64,000 nucleotides of DNA from Leuconostoc gelidum subsp. gelidum KCTC 3527. GTDB taxonomy: Bacteria; Bacillota; Bacilli; Lactobacillales; Lactobacillaceae. Under the pieces are notes generated by a model, which did not search any database, was not told where the DNA came from, and was given only the letters and a program-made list of their open reading frames with translations. The position numbers and the translations under genes are program-made. Every line of letters begins with the position of its first letter. The first letter of the stretch is position 1. Positions 46,369 through 56,184 of the stretch are shown here, piece by piece. The DNA lies in the NCBI RefSeq assembly GCF_000166715.1, contig NZ_AEMI01000020.1, positions 123,885 through 187,884 on the forward strand. The letters run 5' to 3'.

Positions 46369-48963
46369 CTAATTTCTCAGTTGTTTTAATGCATTCAAGG
46401 CATTCATGGCATCAACTGGTGTCATTTTCAAAATATCAAAACCATCTAACGCATCCAGAATTAACTTCGTCTCTTTATCAACAACATCGACATTGAACAA
46501 AGCAACTTGCTCGGATAAACCGGAACGTTCAGGTTGCAGCTTAGCCGCTGTTTGGTCTTGTGTTGTCATCACTGTCTCTTTATTTTCTAACGCGGTTAAT
46601 ATTTTTGTAGCATTAGTAATCACTTCATCTGGCAAACCAGCAAGTGCCGCAACATGAATACCATAAGATTTATCAGCTGGTCCTTTTTGAATTTGATGTA
46701 AAAAGTGAAGATGTCCAGCATCATCTTCAACAGCACCCACATGAACATTTTCAATACTAGCATGTTGATCCGCTAAAACAGTTAGTTCATGATAGTGTGT
46801 TGAAAACAATGTTTTAGCGTGAATATGGGCATCTAAAAATTCAATAATTGCTTGCGCCAAAGCCATGCCATCATAAGTTGCCGTACCACGCCCTAATTCG
46901 TCAAACAAAACTAATGAATGCGCAGTCGCTTCCTGCAAAGCATGATTTGCTTCGGCCATTTCAACCATAAAGGTAGATTGTCCCATCGCCATATCATCAT
47001 TGGCCCCAATTCGTGTAAATATTTGATCAAAAATTGGTAGCTCAGCATACTCTGCGGGTACGAAACTACCCATTTGCGCTAAAATGACAATTAGAGCCAG
47101 TTCACGCATATATGTTGATTTTCCAGCCATATTTGGTCCAGTAATCAACTGCATATTTGTTGTTTCATCGAGTAAAACATCATTGGCAACAAATTCTCCA
47201 GCCGACAATAACGATTCCACAACAGGATGTCTACCTTGCTTAATCGTAATACTATTATGGTCTGTAAATATTGGTCGTATAAAACGACGATTATCTGCAA
47301 CATCCGATAACGCTGCTAAAACATCTAAGTGTGCAATTTGTTGCGCAAGTTTTTGTACGCGACTAATGTTTGCCTTTACACGTTCACGCACTGTCACAAA
47401 TAATTCATATTCACGTTGTGTGCGTTTGGCCTGTGCCTCAATAATCAGACGTTCATGTTCTTTTAATTCAGGTGTGACAAACCGTTCAGCATTTGTTAAC
47501 GTCTGTAAACGTTCATATCGATTTTCTCCAAGTTTAACAATATTTGCCTTGGTAACTTCGATAAAATAACCAAAATTTTTATTATAGCCGACTTTTAACG
47601 AATGAATGCCGGTTGCTGCACGTTCATCTGCTTCCAACTGTGCTAACCATTGTTGATTGTCATGTAATACACGACGATAAGTATCAATTTTTTCATCAAA
47701 GCCGTCATTAATAATATCGCCTTCTCGCACACTAATTGGTGGATCATTAACCACTGCTTCTTCAATTAAGCCAGCTAAATCAACCATATCATCTAGTTTG
47801 TTACCAGTGACATTTAAAATACTGGTTGTTTCAGATAAGACGGCTTTAATTCCTGGAATAGTTAATAATGAGCGTTTTAACTGCACAATTTCACGCGCAT
47901 TCATTGTTCCCATAGCTGCTCGAGCTGATAAACGTTCCAAATCATATACGGATTTCAAATGATCTTGTAAAGCGCCACGCGTAAAAAAATCATCCTGAAA
48001 AGCCTGCACCAAGTCTAAACGTGACTCAATGTCATGTTGATCACGAAGTGGTTTTAACACCCACTGTTTAAGTAATCTACCACCCATCGCTGTATGCGTT
48101 TCATCTATGAGACCTAGTAATGAGCCTGCGCGTTTTTTTGTTCGTGTATTTTCAATTAAGTCTAAATTGGTTCGCGTATCTTGATTGAACTTCAAGTAGG
48201 TTAAACGTTCATAACTCACCGCTGGCACGATGTGATCTAAATTACGTCGCTGCGTATCAAAAATATAATTTAGTAGCATTGAGGTTGCTGATATTTCATC
48301 GGATTTTATAAGCGATTGCGTCAAAAAACTCACTGTCGCATTTTCTCCGGTAACTGTTTGGGTAGAAATCACTAACCCACGTTCACCAAGTTGCATTGCC
48401 AGCTCTTGTCTAATCGTTTGTTCATCGTTTTTTCTCAACACAACTTCTTTGACTTCTAACGAACTCAATTCATCCATGATATCACTAAATCGATGCATCG
48501 TTGTCGCTTTCAACTCACCTGTTGATAAGTCAATATAGGCTAAAACCCAAGTCCCATCACCTGGTAATACAGCGGCTAGATAATTATTTTGTTTATCTGA
48601 CCCGGCCCCATCAATCATTTTAGTGCCAGGCGTGATGAGTTGCACAACATCTCGTTTGACCATCCCCTGAGCAACAGCTGGGTCTTCCATTTGTTCTACA
48701 ATGGCCACTTTGTGTCCCTGATCCACCAAAATATCAATATAATTTTTTGCAGCATGATGCGGTATTCCAGCCATAGGTACTGGATTTTCCGAATTTTTAT
48801 TGCGTGCCGTTAAAGTTAACTCTAGTAGTTTTGCACCTTGTATCGCATCTTCTTCAAACAATTCATAAAAATCACCTAAGCGATAAAAAACAAAAGCGTC
48901 TGGATATTGCGATTTAATTTCGTGATATTGCACCATCATTGGTGTGTCAGCAGGTTTGCCCAT
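46369..48963 (-). CDS. mutS: DNA mismatch repair protein MutS
   Basis: This 864-residue protein recognises mismatches. The N-terminal Phe-X-Glu motif lies in FYRLGDFYELFEEDA, where FYELF carries Phe and Glu. The Walker A is GPNMAGKST (near 610). Walker B LFDELGRGTATYDG and the C-terminal helix-turn-helix complete it. It overlaps no neighbour but is tightly followed by mutL. Confidence 0.97.
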   Translation of the reverse strand: MGKPADTPMMVQYHEIKSQYPDAFVFYRLGDFYELFEEDAIQGAKLLELTLTARNKNSENPVPMAGIPHHAAKNYIDILVDQGHKVAIVEQMEDPAVAQGMVKRDVVQLITPGTKMIDGAGSDKQNNYLAAVLPGDGTWVLAYIDLSTGELKATTMHRFSDIMDELSSLEVKEVVLRKNDEQTIRQELAMQLGERGLVISTQTVTGENATVSFLTQSLIKSDEISATSMLLNYIFDTQRRNLDHIVPAVSYERLTYLKFNQDTRTNLDLIENTRTKKRAGSLLGLIDETHTAMGGRLLKQWVLKPLRDQHDIESRLDLVQAFQDDFFTRGALQDHLKSVYDLERLSARAAMGTMNAREIVQLKRSLLTIPGIKAVLSETTSILNVTGNKLDDMVDLAGLIEEAVVNDPPISVREGDIINDGFDEKIDTYRRVLHDNQQWLAQLEADERAATGIHSLKVGYNKNFGYFIEVTKANIVKLGENRYERLQTLTNAERFVTPELKEHERLIIEAQAKRTQREYELFVTVRERVKANISRVQKLAQQIAHLDVLAALSDVADNRRFIRPIFTDHNSITIKQGRHPVVESLLSAGEFVANDVLLDETTNMQLITGPNMAGKSTYMRELALIVILAQMGSFVPAEYAELPIFDQIFTRIGANDDMAMGQSTFMVEMAEANHALQEATAHSLVLFDELGRGTATYDGMALAQAIIEFLDAHIHAKTLFSTHYHELTVLADQHASIENVHVGAVEDDAGHLHFLHQIQKGPADKSYGIHVAALAGLPDEVITNATKILTALENKETVMTTQDQTAAKLQPERSGLSEQVALFNVDVVDKETKLILDALDGFDILKMTPVDAMNALNALKQLRN

Positions 48964-49004
48964 TTGTAAAGCGTCTCCTAATTTGTGTCATTCTCTGTCA
49001 ATTT

Positions 49005-51035
49005 TTAATCAAAATGACGGTAGTTTGCCATCGTGCGTGATAAATAATCAACCAAAGTCTGATTATCAACTTGTTTATCCCAATTTTTTTGACTCACCAA
49101 TGTAATGGCTTCTTGCTGTGCAATTTCCATCATCGTTAAATCTTTAATCGGATCGCCAACAACAAACTCTGGGACGCCAGACTGCTTAGTTCCTAAAATA
49201 TCGCCTGAACCACGTAATTCTAAATCTCGCTGTGCAAGTATAAAACCATCGGTTGTTTCAACCATAGCATCTAAACGTGCGGTCCCATAATCTGTTTTTG
49301 GGTCTGCTACAAGTATTGTATAAGATTGTCGACTACCTCGCCCGACACGCCCCCGTAATTGATGTAATTGCGCCAATCCAAACCGATCAGCATCTAAAAT
49401 CAGCATAACAGTCGCATTTTGCACGTCCACACCAACTTCAATCACTGTTGTTGCAACTAAAATTTGAATACGATTGGCTTTGAAATCTGCCATCAATGTT
49501 TTCTTTTCATCATTTGACAATCGACCATGCAATAAACCAACTTGATACTGTGGAAACTCTAATTGCATAGCTTCATACATCGCTGTTGCATTTTGTACGT
49601 CAAGTGATTCAGATTCTTCAATTAATGGTGTCACTATATAAGCTTGTGCACCAACATCAATCTGCTTTTTAACAAAGGCAATGGCATTGTCTAATTGATT
49701 ATGACCCATACGTGTTGTTTTAATGGCTTTACGACCATTTGGTAATTGATCAATGATTGACACATCCATTTCACCATACGCTGTAATCGATAACGTTCTA
49801 GGAATTGGCGTTGCGGTCATTGCTAGAATATCTGGATTGACACCGTTTTCGCGTAACGCTGCGCGTTGATTAACACCAAAACGATGTTGTTCATCAATCA
49901 CCGCCAATCCTAAATGGTGAAAAGCCACATCGGGTTGTAATAATGCATGTGTGCCAACTAAAATGTCAATATCACCGTTTTCAAGATCTTCTAAAAGATG
50001 ACGACGTGCAGCGACTTTTAAACCACTAGTTAATAATTCAACACGTAAGGATAAACCTGCGTTATCAAATAGTTGTGTTAAGCTCAGTGCATGTTGTTGC
50101 GCCAAAATTTCTGTTGGTGCCATCATTGCTGCCTGCATGCCAGCCGTCACAACAGCATACATGGCCATAGCTGCTACAACTGTTTTACCAGAACCAACAT
50201 CCCCTTGTAGTAAGCGATTCATATGACGCGGTCTTTTTTGATCTTGTAAAATTTCTGATATCACTTTTGTCTGTGCAGCCGTTAGTTTAAAAGGCAAACT
50301 TGTTTCAAAATTCCGTATTGCACGCTCATCGTAGTTAATACCTTCTCCAGCAAAATTTTGATCCGCTAATTTAAGCAGTTGCAAACGCATTTGAAAAACA
50401 AAAAACTCCTCAAAAGCCGCACTGCGACGTGCGACTTTTGCAGTTGCCATATCAGATGGAAAATGCATAGATTCAATCATCATATTACGGTCTAATAAAC
50501 GGTACTTAGTCCGCATATTTTGTGGTACCAAAGAGCCAAGCGTTCCTCGAACGTCTGCCCATGCCAATTCAATTAAATGACGAATCGTTTTTGCAGTTAT
50601 TTTCTTAGAAGATGGGTATATTGGATCAAGTGCATCAACGCTGGCATTAATTATCTTCATACCAGTTAATGCTGCCTTTGCAGCATTATACGTCCCATAC
50701 ACAGCAACCTCTTGACCGACATCAATATTTTGTGCTAGCCAAGGTTGATTAAAAAAAGTTACTCGTATATTTTCATGTTCAATTAATAAACCAAACCGAG
50801 TTTGATTTTTTTTGCCAAAACGTGTGACCACTGGTGGCGTGCTAACGATGCCCTTAAAAGTTACTTTATCCCCATCTAATGTTTCGGATGGTATGCGTTC
50901 ACCCAAATCTTCATATCGAAACGGGAAATAACCAATTAAGTCTTCAATTGTAAATATACCAAGTTCATGCAAAGCATCGAGCCGTTTTGGCCCAACACCT
51001 GGTAGAACATCGACATTATCAACGTGAGTTATCAT
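49005..51035 (-). CDS. recG: ATP-dependent DNA helicase RecG
   Basis: This 676-residue helicase reverses stalled forks and branch-migrates Holliday junctions. An N-terminal wedge OB domain precedes the helicase core, with GDVGSGKT (motif I), IDEQHRFG (DExH box), MTATPIPRT and QLRGRVGRG (motif VI). It is the gene on the other side of mutS, giving a gene set for replication and repair. Confidence 0.97.
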   Translation of the reverse strand: MITHVDNVDVLPGVGPKRLDALHELGIFTIEDLIGYFPFRYEDLGERIPSETLDGDKVTFKGIVSTPPVVTRFGKKNQTRFGLLIEHENIRVTFFNQPWLAQNIDVGQEVAVYGTYNAAKAALTGMKIINASVDALDPIYPSSKKITAKTIRHLIELAWADVRGTLGSLVPQNMRTKYRLLDRNMMIESMHFPSDMATAKVARRSAAFEEFFVFQMRLQLLKLADQNFAGEGINYDERAIRNFETSLPFKLTAAQTKVISEILQDQKRPRHMNRLLQGDVGSGKTVVAAMAMYAVVTAGMQAAMMAPTEILAQQHALSLTQLFDNAGLSLRVELLTSGLKVAARRHLLEDLENGDIDILVGTHALLQPDVAFHHLGLAVIDEQHRFGVNQRAALRENGVNPDILAMTATPIPRTLSITAYGEMDVSIIDQLPNGRKAIKTTRMGHNQLDNAIAFVKKQIDVGAQAYIVTPLIEESESLDVQNATAMYEAMQLEFPQYQVGLLHGRLSNDEKKTLMADFKANRIQILVATTVIEVGVDVQNATVMLILDADRFGLAQLHQLRGRVGRGSRQSYTILVADPKTDYGTARLDAMVETTDGFILAQRDLELRGSGDILGTKQSGVPEFVVGDPIKDLTMMEIAQQEAITLVSQKNWDKQVDNQTLVDYLSRTMANYRHFD

Positions 51036-51205
51036 GTTATAATTGTAACATTTTAGACGAAAAAATGGCGGCTACTAGAAATCACCTTAGTCTTTAATAA
51101 TTTGGTCAAAGACATAATTCAGGTGTTTACTTCCCAATTAGCTTAGTTATCCGAAAAATATTTTTTCAGGGTACAATTTTGAGCAATCAAAAACTATGAA
51201 CACAA

Positions 51206-51274
51206 AAACACCTGACAACTGATAATCCATCACAACCACTAGAGTTGTGAAACACTACCTATCGTCAGGTGTTT
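51206..51274. terminator. compound hairpin between the dehydrogenase gene and recG
   Basis: An 11-bp outer stem (AAACACCTGAC and GTCAGGTGTTT) encloses an inner 7-bp hairpin (TCACAAC-loop-GTTGTGA). T-rich sequence follows on both strands, so it can end transcription in either direction. It serves the dehydrogenase gene on the minus strand. The inner hairpin makes it more elaborate than a normal terminator. Confidence 0.7.
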
Positions 51275-51279
51275 ATTTT

Positions 51280-52686
51280 TTATATGAAGCCACCAAAAGC
51301 ATTCTCAAGATCGATTGGTTCATGTTTTGTCACAATTGTTTGTTTGTTAACAAACGTATCAATACCTAAGTCACCCAATTCACGGCCGTAGCCCGAATTT
51401 TTAACGCCGCCAAATGGTAACTCTGGCAGGGTACCACCAAAACTATTGACAAACACAACACCAGTTTCAATTTTAGAAGCCACTTCGGCAGCATGGTCTG
51501 CATCGCCACCAAAAACAATGCCGCTTAAACCATAGTGCGAATCATTAGCTAACGCTATCGCCTCTGCTTCATCTTTTACTTTGAATACTTCCCCGACTGG
51601 ACCAAAGAATTCTTGATAGAAAGCAGGATTTTCTTTGGTAATACCTGTCAAAATAACAGGTTCAAACAATGCGGCAGGTTGGTTTTGCTCAACACTCCCA
51701 AATGAAAGTGTTGCCCCTGCTTCAACGGCTTCACGAACTTGTTTAGTCAAGTTTTGTTTAGCCTTTGATGTGCTTAATGGTGCCAAAGTTGTCTCAGGCT
51801 GCATGGGGTCTCCTAATTTAACCCCAGAAAAAGCCGTTTTTAGCATATCAACAATTTTATCGTAGTTTTTTTCAGTGACAATAAAACGCTTTGATGACGT
51901 GCAAACTTGCCCAGCATTATAAAGTCGCGCGCCACTAATAATTTTTTTAATTTCTGACAAATCAGCATCATCTAAAATCACAAATGGATCACTACCACCT
52001 AATTCAAGAGAACTTTGTTTCATGTTTTTACCGGCTTCGGCAGCAACTAATTGACCTGCACGTTCTGATCCTGTTAAAGCAACACCTTGGACACGGTCAT
52101 CACCAATAATTTTATTCACCTGATCATAATTAATAAATAAGTTAGTTAGTGAGCCATCTGGTAGCCCTGCTTCTTGTACAATTTTTTCAAAGGCTTCAGC
52201 AGCCATTGGCGTATTGCTGGCATGCTTTAAAACCATCGGGTTTCCTGCCACATAGTTTGGCGCAAAGACACGCATAATTTGGTAATATGGAAAATTCCAT
52301 GGTTCAACCATGAGCAACACCCCGGTTGGTCTAGAAATAATTTGTGCTGGTCCAATCGAAGACACAATATCACGTGGCTTCAAAAATTCTGCCCCGTGCT
52401 TAGCATAGTAACGCGCAATAGCAACTGTAATTGCTACTTCACCTTTTGCTTCTACTAAACGTTTTCCCATTTCAATCGTTAAAATTTTAGCTAATTCATC
52501 TGCTTTTAATGCAATTAAGTCAGCCACTTTACTTAACGCTTCAGTACGACTGTCTATTGGATCATTACGCCATTTTTTATATAACGCGTGCCCCCTACTA
52601 AGTGCTTCTTCAACGTAAGCATCATCATGGTTGTCATATGTCTTAACAACCTCATCTGTTAACGGATTAATTGTTTGATAGCTCAT
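51280..52686 (-). CDS. NAD(P)-dependent aldehyde dehydrogenase, succinate-semialdehyde dehydrogenase-like
   Basis: This 468-residue enzyme has the catalytic cysteine in NAGQVCTSSKR and the general base glutamate in SLELGGSDP. VEPWNFPYY and FGPVGEVF are family stretches. It is closest in form to the GabD/Sad group, but substrate specificity cannot be read securely. It is monocistronic. A role in aldehyde detoxification or NAD(P)H balance is plausible for a heterofermenter. Confidence 0.88.
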   Translation of the reverse strand: MSYQTINPLTDEVVKTYDNHDDAYVEEALSRGHALYKKWRNDPIDSRTEALSKVADLIALKADELAKILTIEMGKRLVEAKGEVAITVAIARYYAKHGAEFLKPRDIVSSIGPAQIISRPTGVLLMVEPWNFPYYQIMRVFAPNYVAGNPMVLKHASNTPMAAEAFEKIVQEAGLPDGSLTNLFINYDQVNKIIGDDRVQGVALTGSERAGQLVAAEAGKNMKQSSLELGGSDPFVILDDADLSEIKKIISGARLYNAGQVCTSSKRFIVTEKNYDKIVDMLKTAFSGVKLGDPMQPETTLAPLSTSKAKQNLTKQVREAVEAGATLSFGSVEQNQPAALFEPVILTGITKENPAFYQEFFGPVGEVFKVKDEAEAIALANDSHYGLSGIVFGGDADHAAEVASKIETGVVFVNSFGGTLPELPFGGVKNSGYGRELGDLGIDTFVNKQTIVTKHEPIDLENAFGGFI

Positions 52687-52800
52687 TTTATGCGACCTTT
52701 CTTGAAATCCAGACTTATTATACTTAACAACATCACAACTATAACACCTTCATATTTGGAATAAAAACATTTGACTTGTGATTTTTTAATCAAGAAAATA

Positions 52801-52830
52801 AAAAGGTTCAGCAATCGCTGAACCTTTTTT
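52801..52830. terminator. terminator after yagU
   Basis: AAAAGGTTCAGC-loop-GCTGAACCTTTT is a perfect 12-bp stem, with a T-tract on the plus strand and T5-A-T4 on the minus strand. It ends the yagU transcript. Confidence 0.88.
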
Positions 52831-52842
52831 AAAATTATTCGT

Positions 52843-53316
52843 TTAATGACACACCAAGGCAATAACAACCAAATAAATGGTCCATGCCCAAACTATGTGC
52901 CCTAATATTTCTGAAAAATGTTCTGTAAAGGGTTGCTTTGCTGGTGAAGGTACTGTTTTTAACACGGGCATTATCACAATATGGAAGGCAAACCAAATGA
53001 CAATACCATATAAAGTGCCCTGCCACATACCAATAATTGGCCATGCACGATAAGTTAACGCAAACAGAATACCAAAGAAAAGAGAAAATGAAAAGTGTAT
53101 CAAAAGCGCAATATAATATACTTTTTGATTCTTAGAATAATGAACATAAGCATGTGTTATGCGACGTGGCACGCCCATTTGTTGTAATAATTGTTGAGGC
53201 GGATTGGTTTCATCACGTTCTTGTGTTCTCGGTGGTAAAATTGCCTCCCAGCCAATTTTAACCATACCGGATACTAAACCGGCTGCAATACCTACTAAAA
53301 TACTAGTTATTATCAT
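52843..53316 (-). CDS. yagU: YagU family (DUF1440) membrane protein
   Basis: This 157-residue protein has about four hydrophobic segments and the family pattern GMVKIGWEAILPPR with NPPQQLL downstream. YagU has been linked to acid resistance in E. coli. The role here is not established. It is 19 bases downstream of the VanW gene and probably shares its transcript. Confidence 0.85.
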   Translation of the reverse strand: MIITSILVGIAAGLVSGMVKIGWEAILPPRTQERDETNPPQQLLQQMGVPRRITHAYVHYSKNQKVYYIALLIHFSFSLFFGILFALTYRAWPIIGMWQGTLYGIVIWFAFHIVIMPVLKTVPSPAKQPFTEHFSEILGHIVWAWTIYLVVIALVCH

Positions 53317-53335
53317 TTATTTGTTCTTCCTACTG

Positions 53336-54154
53336 TTAATTTTTAATAACTGCCAACTGACTCGTATCATAAGCCACTCTAGCATGATTTGTCTTAATTA
53401 AAGTTTGATTTATTAACTGATGGTTCTGATCATACCGGTATTGAAATATTTGTCCGCAGCGATACACCACGCCATCTTTTGATTCAAAATGTTCACCAAT
53501 TGCTTTAACTTCATAAGTATCCATCTGTGGATCAGAAGCATAAATTTCGCCATGTAAATATGTTTCCCCAACGTAAGTTAACAGCTGATAAGTGGTACTC
53601 GTGTTATTTTTAAAACGATAATCTAAGTAGTTATAAACAATGGAAGTCCCACTACCAAAAGGCACTTCGCGGTTAGCATCAGGAAACATATCTACTTGCT
53701 CATGATGATACTTTTCCACGACATCCAGTGGTGTATGTAAAATCATCCAATGAATTAAATTACTAAACTGGCAAAGCCCACCACCAGTACCCTTTTTCAG
53801 TTCACCGTCATTTGCTACCATCAAACCATTTTGATAGCCACTTTTTTCAGTACATCGGCCAACTAAATGCCAAAATGAAAATGTTTCTCCGGGTCTAATA
53901 ATGATATGGCTGACCTTTGGTGCCGCAATTTTAAGATTGGCGACCTTAGCTTCTTCAACAGGAATGGGTACTTTTCTCAGTCCTCGGCGCATGAGTGATT
54001 GATGGCTAAATATGAGATATGGTAACTGTGCTTGGCTTTTTTCTTGCGCTATACGACCAAATAACTGATCCGTTATTTGACGTTTTAAAATACGAGATTC
54101 ATAAGATATTTTATATGTTAAGGGCGATATTTCACAAAATAATTTTCTCTTCAT
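53336..54154 (-). CDS. VanW family protein
   Basis: This 272-residue protein carries the VanW domain (about 75-215), with RPGETFSFWHLVGRCTEKSG, GGGLCQFSNLIHW and a DxxREVPFGSGTSI stretch. There is no obvious signal peptide, although the first 20 residues are basic. VanW accompanies some vancomycin-resistance clusters, but its biochemical role is unknown. No other van genes are near, and leuconostocs are intrinsically vancomycin-resistant through D-Ala-D-Lac. Confidence 0.88.
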   Translation of the reverse strand: MKRKLFCEISPLTYKISYESRILKRQITDQLFGRIAQEKSQAQLPYLIFSHQSLMRRGLRKVPIPVEEAKVANLKIAAPKVSHIIIRPGETFSFWHLVGRCTEKSGYQNGLMVANDGELKKGTGGGLCQFSNLIHWMILHTPLDVVEKYHHEQVDMFPDANREVPFGSGTSIVYNYLDYRFKNNTSTTYQLLTYVGETYLHGEIYASDPQMDTYEVKAIGEHFESKDGVVYRCGQIFQYRYDQNHQLINQTLIKTNHARVAYDTSQLAVIKN

Positions 54155-54346
54155 TTTTCTTCTCCATCAATAATCATATCACATAATTCATATCTGACCT
54201 GGATCAAACGCATCAATTAACGGACCCGTATCGTTAATCTGAAAAATCACCTAGATTAGAATTAAAACGTGTTTTCGCCTTAAAAATTGATTTATTTCAA
54301 ATGATCATTCAATCAATTATGGCAATATACGCTCTAAAAATCATAT

Positions 54347-54375
54347 TTGATTTCATAAACTCAAACAAGTATACT
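54347..54375 (+). promoter_or_regulatory. promoter of the SemiSWEET gene
   Basis: TTGATT (54347-54352) and TATACT (54370-54375) are spaced by 17 bases, 23 bases before the ATG. Confidence 0.7.
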
Positions 54376-54398
54376 AATTAATAATAAAGGGGTAATCA

Positions 54399-54659
54399 AT
54401 GAAACATGAAAAATTCATAGAATATTTAAGTTGGACAGCCACCGCGATGTCAATTTTGATGTATGTATCTTACATTCCTCAAATAATAGACAATCTATCA
54501 GGATCCAAAGGAAATCCAGTACAACCTTTAGTAGCTGCAGTGAATTGTGGCCTATGGGTGTTATACGGTTTGATCAAAGAAGATCGTGATATTCCGCTAG
54601 CTACTGCTAATTTTCCAGGTATTATTTTTGGATTAGTAACATTCCTAACTGCTATTTAA
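54399..54659 (+). CDS. SemiSWEET-type sugar transporter
   Basis: This 86-residue protein has three membrane helices and the PQ-loop pattern (SYIPQIIDNL in helix 1, NFPGIIFGLV in helix 3). SemiSWEETs work as homodimers that let mono- or disaccharides pass by facilitated diffusion. AAGGGG precedes the ATG. It has its own promoter and terminator, and no metabolic partner lies next to it, so the sugar is unknown. Confidence 0.88.
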   Translation: MKHEKFIEYLSWTATAMSILMYVSYIPQIIDNLSGSKGNPVQPLVAAVNCGLWVLYGLIKEDRDIPLATANFPGIIFGLVTFLTAI

Positions 54660-54686
54660 TTTTTTAATATTTATTTTTAACGTAGC

Positions 54687-54724
54687 AGCCTATTGTGTTT
54701 TAAACACTCAATAGGCTTTTTATA
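54687..54724 (+). terminator. SemiSWEET gene terminator
   Basis: AGCCTATTG-loop-CAATAGGCT followed by T6 lies 27 bases after the stop codon. Confidence 0.9.
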
Positions 54725-55098
54725 TAGCATTCAATTCACCAACCATACATAGAATTAACCTAAAGAACACGAGCATTCCTTCTGAGTTGCTCTTGGTTTA
54801 CTGATTACTTTCACTCTATTTATTATAAGAAACATCTACCCGTTATTTCCTTAAAAGCTACCTGCAGTTTGATACGAATCCAATAACTTGACCGAAATAA
54901 ATATCTGTTTAGAAAGTTATTTGGTTTTCTATTCGTTGTGGTCAGCACACATTAGCGAAAAAAGACAATATTTCTAATGCTAAGCTTATTCGTGAATGGC
55001 ATGATGAATACTTTGTTTCTAGTTTAATTCATCCAGTTTATTTTGATATACTAGTTTGTATAGTCGGTTATACTTAACAACACAAGGGAGAAATAACA
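54725..55098 (+). other. intergenic stretch with a possible gene remnant
   Basis: No complete gene is seen in these 374 bases. A frame without a usable start codon reads LAKKDNISNAKLIREW from about 54949 and stops near 55075. It may be the tail of a decayed gene, but I cannot assign it. A ribosome site (AAGGGAG) near the right end belongs to the DUF4767 gene. Confidence 0.3.
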
Positions 55099-55770
55099 AT
55101 GACTTCAAAGCGAAAAAACAGCATATTGATATTGTCTACAATGGTTGCAGTATTCATCATAGTTGGTGTGATTTATAAACAGACCAAACCCACAGATCAG
55201 GCACAACGCCACACTTCAAAAGAGACAACCTCAGCACAATTAAAATCTTCTAGTTTGAAAAGTAGTTCTTCGTCAAGCAGCAACGCAACAATAGCTAGTT
55301 CATCTAGTAACAATGACACCAACACAAGTGCTTCAGGTAATAATAGTACAAAAGCAACTTGGTCATCTGACAAACAAAATAAACTATCATCTTTTATGTC
55401 AGCATGGCAATCACAAATGGATCAGTCCTTTGTTGGGACTTACGATGGGCAAGAACCAAATTACTATGGCATAACTTTCCCAACTGACCTTACAAATGGT
55501 AAATATAACAATCATATTAAGTTTGATGAAGTAACTACAGCTGTTACTTGGTCCCCAGATGGTTCTGGCGAATCAGCAAACAAAGTCGTAGCAATTGCCT
55601 CTGGTAAAGTATCAAAAAATAATTTTAACATGGCCTTATATTTCTTTGTTATACAAAATAATCAACCAAAAGTTTATATTTCACGTACAACAAATGGTGA
55701 CGATTTATACTTCTCTGAAACACAAAACAATGACCTCAAAAGTGGCTTTGCTAACATTTTTAACAATTGA
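55099..55770 (+). CDS. membrane-anchored DUF4767 domain protein
   Basis: This 223-residue protein has one N-terminal hydrophobic segment (about 9-26) and a long Ser/Thr/Asn-rich linker (about 35-90). A DUF4767 domain (about 95-220) begins TWSSDKQNKLSSFMSAWQ. Such proteins are common at the surface of lactobacilli and leuconostocs, and their function is unknown. No lipobox is seen. AAGGGAG precedes the ATG. Confidence 0.85.
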   Translation: MTSKRKNSILILSTMVAVFIIVGVIYKQTKPTDQAQRHTSKETTSAQLKSSSLKSSSSSSSNATIASSSSNNDTNTSASGNNSTKATWSSDKQNKLSSFMSAWQSQMDQSFVGTYDGQEPNYYGITFPTDLTNGKYNNHIKFDEVTTAVTWSPDGSGESANKVVAIASGKVSKNNFNMALYFFVIQNNQPKVYISRTTNGDDLYFSETQNNDLKSGFANIFNN

Positions 55771-55931
55771 CAAAAACAAGTACGACACCGACATTTATTT
55801 AGTATTAGGGCTTAAGGCATAATTTCCAAATAAGAGTATTGATTATTTCTCTCTACCCTTAACTCTCTTTATTTGTTTGATACTTATATCATGTCATGTT
55901 GATACTGCCTACGTGAACCGAGTTAAAAGCA

Positions 55932-56147
55932 TTATCCAAGATGACAAATAAAGACACAACTTATACTTTGCTTTTGGACACGTAAACCGGGAGCTTGTCC
56001 AATAATAACTATTTTGGCACTAGTTGGTGCATGATAAATTGGCTTGAGTCCTCTACTAATGAACTCAAAATTTATCTTATTATTTATTGCTGGCAATTCG
56101 ATATGATACCAGATAGAACGAGCAACATCATATCTACCCAATAACAA
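55932..56147 (-). pseudogene. fragment of a uracil-DNA glycosylase-superfamily gene
   Basis: A 71-codon open stretch contains GLKPIYHAPTSAKIVIIGQAPG, which resembles the N-terminal catalytic-site region of family 4/5-like uracil-DNA glycosylases (the GQAPG/GEAPG motif). The intact enzyme is about 190-220 residues. The following residues do not continue the family, and the part before the motif does not look like a normal N-terminus. The frame would open with TTG and lacks a ribosome site. A truncated or rearranged relic is the best reading. Confidence 0.55.
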
Positions 56148-56184
56148 TACAAAAACAGATCAACATGTCAGGAGCTCAGCCAAC

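Noticed and set aside
53336..54154. VanW as part of an acquired vancomycin-resistance cluster.
   Set aside because: No vanH, vanA-type ligase, vanX or two-component genes are nearby, and base composition is like that of the neighbours.
54949..55078. Start-less frame resembling a histidine-phosphatase N-terminus (IRCGQHTLAKK).
   Set aside because: The likeness covers only a few residues, the key RHG motif is not present, and there is no start codon.
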